Program-made: the position numbers and the translations under genes
The notes under the pieces: generated by a model
What the model saw: only the letters and a program-made list of their open reading frames with translations
What the model was told of the DNA's origin: nothing
Database searches by the model: none
DNA from: Cadophora sp. MPI-SDFR-AT-0126
Taxonomy: Eukaryota > Ascomycota > Leotiomycetes > Helotiales > Ploettnerulaceae
NCBI GenBank assembly: GCA_020747065.1
Contig: JAGMVK010000010.1
Coordinates: 2,046,001 to 2,110,000, forward strand
DNA: 64,000 nt
Reading direction: 5' to 3'
Shown here: positions 59,374 through 64,000 of the stretch, piece by piece
Numbering within the stretch: position 1 is the stretch's first letter
Layout of the letters: the number at the start of each line of letters is the position of its first letter

Positions 59374-60594
59374 TCATTCGTGCCCACCACTGTAGTCGCG
59401 CTGCTTCTCCAACAACTCAAACGTGACATTCAAGCTCTGGCACAAGTAATTCGTGACCGCGCCATGCATGCCGGCATCTTCCTCGGACTCGCTCATCATA
59501 GACGTCTCCTGGAACTTAGCGAACAGCTCCTTCAGCTTCTTCAGGTCACGGAGAATAATCTCCATCTGGAGCCATCGCACATCTTCGTTGGCGAACGCGG
59601 TAGGTGCCGAATGTCAGCGGGAGCTGCTGGATTTGTCCGCCCTGCCCGGACGTGAGTGCGACGCCTCTTGGTAGATGGATATGATGCGGCCCAGGATCGT
59701 GCCTAGGAGCATGGTGCGGAGACTGGAGCCGGATTTGGATGTGCAGATGGGGCAGTTGAGCATGGTGGAGCAGGTCTCGACAGCTCTCTGATTAACGGTG
59801 AGGATAACATCGAACGGGGACGTGGCGGTGATGGCATCAGAATTGTGAAGTGCTTGGAGAGCGGAGAGACAGGTGTTGAAACAGTTGCAGGTTGCGGATT
59901 TCGGCGTGGCATTAGACATGTAGACATTATGGCCTGGGTTCATTCCAGGAGCAGAGGCGGAGTATGAGGAATCTGGCTGCTCGTACCCGGAGACTAACGA
60001 TGGTTGTACAGTTGGGTCGGCGTATGACTTTGAGCGTTGGTGGTGGTGGATGCTGTCGACGTATGGAGATGTGATGTCTGTTCGAGGTGAGTTCGTCCAT
60101 GAGAACACCGGATCGAAAAAATCTGGGTTGGCTCCATCTGCCTCTGAACCCGTCTCCTCCCCAAGAACTGGAATCGTAGTTGATGAGATCGAATGCCTAT
60201 GCATCGACCGATCTGGAGACGCCAACACCGAAAACCAATCAGTTTCTAACCCATACGTTCCTGAGCTTTCCACATCGAAGCTCATCGACGGCGTGGGGTA
60301 GCGGACAGCAGCTGATTCTTCCGGTATCGACAGCTCCTTTGTCGAGGACCGTCGATGGCTGCTATCTGAAGACTTGGGCTTGCCAGCGCGGCTCAAGGGA
60401 CTGTATCGACAGTCGGCTCCGCAAGCCAGGCATCGTGAACATATTGGGCGAGCCTTGCTGCACTTGACCTTTGCCAGGAAGCAAGTGTCGCAGGAAGCTC
60501 TCAGTTTGGTGTATCGAGGTTTGGAAGAGGATTCCGATTTGATGGCCCATACATTCCGATATTTGGGTTTGAGATAAAACTTAATCTTTATAAA
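59374..60594 (-). CDS. AflR-type Zn2Cys6 transcription factor (start unresolved, frame breaks)
   Basis: The minus strand from about 60,510 reads [20 protein letters not shown], then [20 protein letters not shown] and SRAGKPKSS: a Zn2Cys6 binuclear cluster followed by the Arg/Lys linker of AflR-like regulators. The same frame continues through a Ser/Pro-rich middle to [37 protein letters not shown] and [19 protein letters not shown], the aflatoxin-regulator C-terminal domain. The final part ([20 protein letters not shown] to SGGHE, 59,580-59,374) is in a third frame. Two one-base shifts between 59,590 and 59,650 would connect them through QLPLTFGTY. No in-frame ATG lies between the stop at 60595-60597 and the zinc cluster, so an upstream exon or a lost start is implied. 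Such factors usually control a neighbouring secondary-metabolite cluster, but no biosynthetic gene is visible here. Confidence 0.7.
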
Positions 60595-60801
60595 TTAGAT
60601 CGACGGAGCAGTGACAGGGAACTGCAGCACAGGGCCGAGGCTGAATGGAGCGAGCGAGAATGAGAGCAATCTGGAGGCGTTGTTGCTACGGGTAATTGAT
60701 GGCGAGTATCGGGGTAATGTATTGCTGGAAATAAACTCGAGCCCTCCAGGATGGGGTAGACGTGTTGCAAAACGCAAGGGGTTCTCTGGGATTCTGAAGT
60801 T

Positions 60802-60966
60802 ATGAGAGAACGCCGTGAGTTTGCAGAGGAAGGGCTTACTTGGACACCTGAACGGCTAGCTCAAAAGATATTCTCTGACGAAGTCTGGGCACATGGCGGC
60901 GCGCACACTCAATCGTACGTCAATACGAAGCAGTGTTTCAAGGATATACGAGAATGGCTGAAGTGA
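60802..60966 (+). pseudogene. Tc1/mariner (DDE_3-type) transposase fragment
   Basis: A 54-codon frame reads RREFAEEGLTWTPERLAQKI, then FSDEVWAHGGAHTQSYV. This matches the first catalytic-Asp block (SDE) of fungal mariner-like transposases, together with the helix that precedes it. It ends at TGA 60964. No further transposase or inverted repeat was seen nearby. It is a scrap, different from the pogo element at 13,263. Confidence 0.6.
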
Positions 60967-62732
60967 CCATAACCAATGAATTGTACTCGAGATTCACTTC
61001 AAATTGTCACCCACTTAGGACACAGAGGTGTGTGACTACCACGTCAGCTAAGAACCCTGTCTTTCTGAGATATATTGTCTAAGGAAAATCAGCAACCTCC
61101 GTTAGTCTCCGAAGAATGCTACAATGGCCGTATGGTTCAGATGAACATGAGTGCTATCAGCGGTCTTCTCAGACAAGTAGTTAAAGATCGGCGCGACCCC
61201 TCTAATGGTGCTTCCACTAATAGCTCCCTTGGAGTCGTCGCCGTTATCATCTGAAAACAACGAGTTGATAATCTATGCCCGTCGCTGGTAGGTACCTGCA
61301 CCGTCGTTCAAACATCGGTCCTATGATTGACAGCTGACCATTTATCAGTGTTCAGTCGGCCACCATCCTAATCCACCTCTGCGATGAAATTATGGCTTCG
61401 AACTGCCCTCTCTCAGTATCCTGGGTAGCCCAGTATTTCCCCATCCCCAGACATACTTCAACCCGGACACTAACCCCTAATTTAGACACTTCCTATCCAC
61501 GCAACACTCATCATCATACTCGATATGAAGAGAGCTAGCACGTCCCTGGAAGAGTTCATATCCCTTCAAGAGAACGTGGCCTGCATCAAAGCTGCCGAAA
61601 GGCTGCTCTGGCAAAGCTCAAAGGGGAGCACATCTCCAAATCCACATGCTGTTACTGTACGCCTTCTTTGAAGAGATGCTGGAATCCCAGATGATTGGGT
61701 ATAAAGGCATGACGAATTGAATTAGAGAGGATCGGGATGTATAATATAGATTGGATAGCCAAATCGGTCAGTTATATTAACCTCGTAAAGATTTTATTCC
61801 CGGCTTTCATCTTCGGTTCTGAGATGCTCCGTCTACCCACTACCAGATTAGTCAGACGAGAGGAGACGCCTCTGGAAGCACCTGGCACAATGCGTTGCAC
61901 AATCCTGGCTCTCGTGGCAGGCAATGCCCGCAAAACTGATGCGATAGGCTCGGAAACACCCCGCGCTTATCCTGCAGATTCCTACAGCCCAACCGTTAGT
62001 GCGGTGTTGATCAAACCCCGCACCGCCTGTGAGAGCTCTATGGTTGATTCTATATGCACGCAGGGTGAGGGGATGGATGGGGTGGGAGGCTCCCTACTCT
62101 ACAAATCCCATCCAAAAAAAACTAACTTTACGATCTCCGCGGGATGCACATTATTCAACACTATTTTGGCCTTCCATCCTCATCACACTCTACATCGACT
62201 GTATTCCGCAACCTCTCCAAAGCCTGCTCAATGCGCATTAATCCTAGAAGTCTCTTCCATTCTAGTATACGGTGGCCGTCTTTCGTTAATCTGGTTCAAT
62301 TTTCCTTCTGCACTTTTTTTACGGATCCTGATCTCTGCAGCTGCAGTGCATCGCGCCCCACAGCTGTGCAGGAAGGCTCAAAAATCAACCTATCTTTTCC
62401 GCATCCAGCTAGACCTCAAGCACTCCTAGCGGGGGAGCAATTCGGATTGCATCGTTGAATCCGATGGAACCATTGTCTTTACCAGTTCCAGAACGTTCTG
62501 CATATTGCTGAGCACCAGATTCAAGCCTTCGATACTATGGCCCTAATGCTGGGCAATGAGCACGGGAGCCGAAACCTTTTACTTCTTGCCTTTCTTCTTC
62601 CTCCACTGGTGTATCGAAATTCCTTCCCATTCACGACAGCACCACTTATAAGTCATTGCACAACTCGTTCATAGCACCTCAAACCATCATACCCGAATCT
62701 CAGCGGAATCAAAGAACGGAGGCAGCTTCAAT
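60967..62732. other. Intergenic, upstream region of the Reg1/Hex2-like gene
   Basis: Long non-coding-looking stretch. An ATG frame at 61737-62429 (230 codons) has low-complexity content and no domain, and is more likely part of the 5' region or UTR of the gene at 62,733. Pyrimidine-rich tracts just upstream (about 62,575-62,700) fit a fungal core promoter. Confidence 0.4.
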
Positions 62733-64000
62733 ATGATATGTCCACCTTCTACGCTTTCCTCAGCTCGGTCGCCTCCACAGACTTTAAGTGCCGACTCGAC
62801 TGCTGCTTTGTCATCTTCAACTCCTGCTAGCAGTTTATCGCTCCATTCCAGCAGCAGAGAGGACCAAGACAGCGAAGACAAAACTGGCTTTCCCTCTCCC
62901 AGCAACGTAAGATCCCACGCTCAGGTAGAAGACTTGGCGCCTCAAGTGGGCCCTCGAATAGGTGATTCCTCCACGGTATCGCCAATTATACCAGTACCTC
63001 GACCAATGAATGTGCAGAAACCGGCGTCTCCAGATCCAGCTGAACATGTCAAGGACGACACGGAGGTGCGATTAGAGCCGTTGAAATATGTAGACTACTT
63101 GTCGCATGATTGGAGGGTGGGAGACGTCTGGTTATCGTGGAAGCACATCATCTCAAAGCGGAACACGTACGGCAACAGTGCGAGATTGGAGAATGCATCG
63201 TGGAGAGCTTGGACGAAGTCCAAGGACAAGTTGAAGACGGTACCTCCTGAATCGCTTAACTGGTAAGCATTTTCACGCTATTAGCTATCGGGCGTAGCTC
63301 TACTTTTTACTTACGTTCGCTAGGCCGAAGGACTGTGATGTGACTTGGTTATACGGCCCGCTACAGACGGGATCAAACAAATCAACGAGAACGCCTTTTG
63401 CCACTCCAGCCAGCAATGGCCTTATGGCGGAGCACAACTCCTCCCCAACCCAGAAGCCAATTCTGAAGAAGCGAAGTATGTCGGAGACAATGCTTCAGAG
63501 GTCACTTTCAGCATCATCGCTAGTCAAGCAGGCTGCAGCAGAGGTCCAGGCACAGCAACTACATATAGCTAGACGGGGACGCAACAGGCCTGACATGGGA
63601 CTATCCATCTCCGACTATGTTACGTTCCCCTTCTTTTCCAGGGCAGCCCCTCTTAGACCAGAGGAGGAGAAACACATTCAGTTCGATGAGCAGGTCAAGC
63701 AATGGATTGCGTTGGAAATAGAGGGCAACGAAGAAGAGGAGCTTGACTCGGACACCGTCCTCGATAACGACAATAGCGATTCGGACGACACAGCTATCAT
63801 TATGCAGAGGACCCGATCCAAGTACGGATTACGCTTCATATGGAGTACAAAGTCTGCACCAGCAGGGAGCATTTGTGCTGATGGCATAACCATTGCAATG
63901 CTGCCATCTACAACGTTGAAATACCGAGAAGACACACTACCGTCGGAGATAGTGGTGAAGCACAATAGCGCCAAACGCTGCCCATCTGGATCACCGCCAA
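62733..64000 (+). CDS. Reg1/Hex2-like protein phosphatase 1 regulatory subunit, 5' part (runs off the window)
   Basis: Exon 1 is 62733-63262 (ATG 62733). A 61-bp GT-AG intron (63263-63323, GTAAGC..GCTAG) joins in phase 2 to exon 2, which stays open to the window end. The Ser-rich N-terminus is followed by the GATA-AreA/DUF1752-type block: VDYLSHDWRVGDVWLSWKHI, NSARLENASWRAWTKSKDKL, ESLNWPKDCDVTWLYGPL. Next comes KPILKKRSMSETMLQRSLSA, then EEKHIQFDEQVKQWIALEIE with an acidic run, and ITIAMLPSTTLKYRED. This order is typical of the fungal Reg1/Hex2 family. Known: in yeast Reg1 targets PP1 (Glc7) to the Snf1 pathway in glucose repression. The PP1-docking motif is not within the visible part. The reading frame is intact. 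Strong family call; function by homology only. Confidence 0.85.

Noticed and set aside
59203..59655. 150-codon plus-strand ORF overlapping the AflR-like gene
   Set aside because: It is antisense to the recognisable AflR C-terminal domain, so it is a shadow frame.
61737..62429. 230-codon plus-strand ORF
   Set aside because: It has an ATG but no domain and an irregular residue composition. It lies directly upstream of the Reg1-like gene and fits a promoter/UTR region better.

Overview
The window looks like nuclear DNA of a filamentous ascomycete (Pezizomycotina). The signs are intron-containing genes with GT-AG introns of about 45-136 bp, three HET-domain loci, HET-E/D-type WD40 sequence, an AflR-type Zn2Cys6 regulator, a Reg1/Hex2-like PP1 regulator, a fungal MEDS hybrid histidine kinase, Ty3/gypsy, LINE and pogo/mariner elements, and long TA-rich blocks whose damage matches repeat-induced point mutation (RIP: CpA to TpA on either strand). 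No tRNA, rRNA or CRISPR was recognised by eye.

Layout. 1-420: 3' end of a LINE. 1,961-2,914: a multi-spanning membrane protein. 4,140-12,962: RIP block holding Ty3/gypsy copy 1 (5,206-12,962, minus strand). 13,263-15,708: a pogo-type DNA transposon with 25-bp TIRs and a TA target duplication. 16,524-18,878: HET protein 1. 20,217-25,356: RIP relics, mainly a gene resembling DUF3505/telomere-linked-helicase-type proteins whose 3' part is duplicated, plus a pair of short direct repeats. 26,157-28,722: HET protein 2 (two exons). 29,244-37,004: Ty3/gypsy copy 2, same family and orientation. 37,005-39,690: more RIP sequence. 39,690-42,684: a LINE lacking its endonuclease region, ending in (CAT)n.

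42,876-64,000 is mostly gene-like DNA with balanced composition, but much of it is broken. It holds an intact MEDS hybrid histidine kinase; a chimeric frame running from a WOPR fragment through a Lys/Glu-rich linker into the C-terminal part of a HET-E/D-like NACHT-WD40 protein; a damaged HET-E-type HET domain on the opposite strand; a secreted protein of unknown function (four exons); relics of an amidohydrolase and a sirtuin; a membrane-anchored Cys-containing protein; a DUF6536 membrane-protein pseudogene interrupted by a 235-bp insert that reads as mitochondrial nad3; an AflR-like regulator with frame breaks; a mariner transposase scrap; and the 5' part of a Reg1/Hex2-like gene that runs off the right edge.

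Together this is a two-compartment accessory region: TE-rich, RIP-eroded blocks alternating with islands of incompatibility/NLR-type genes, sensors and regulators, many decaying. The genes do not form one pathway. The recurrent theme is non-self-recognition architecture (HET, NACHT-WD40) being broken and recombined. Several conserved genes differ from an intact frame by one base, so some lesions may be assembly errors rather than mutations.
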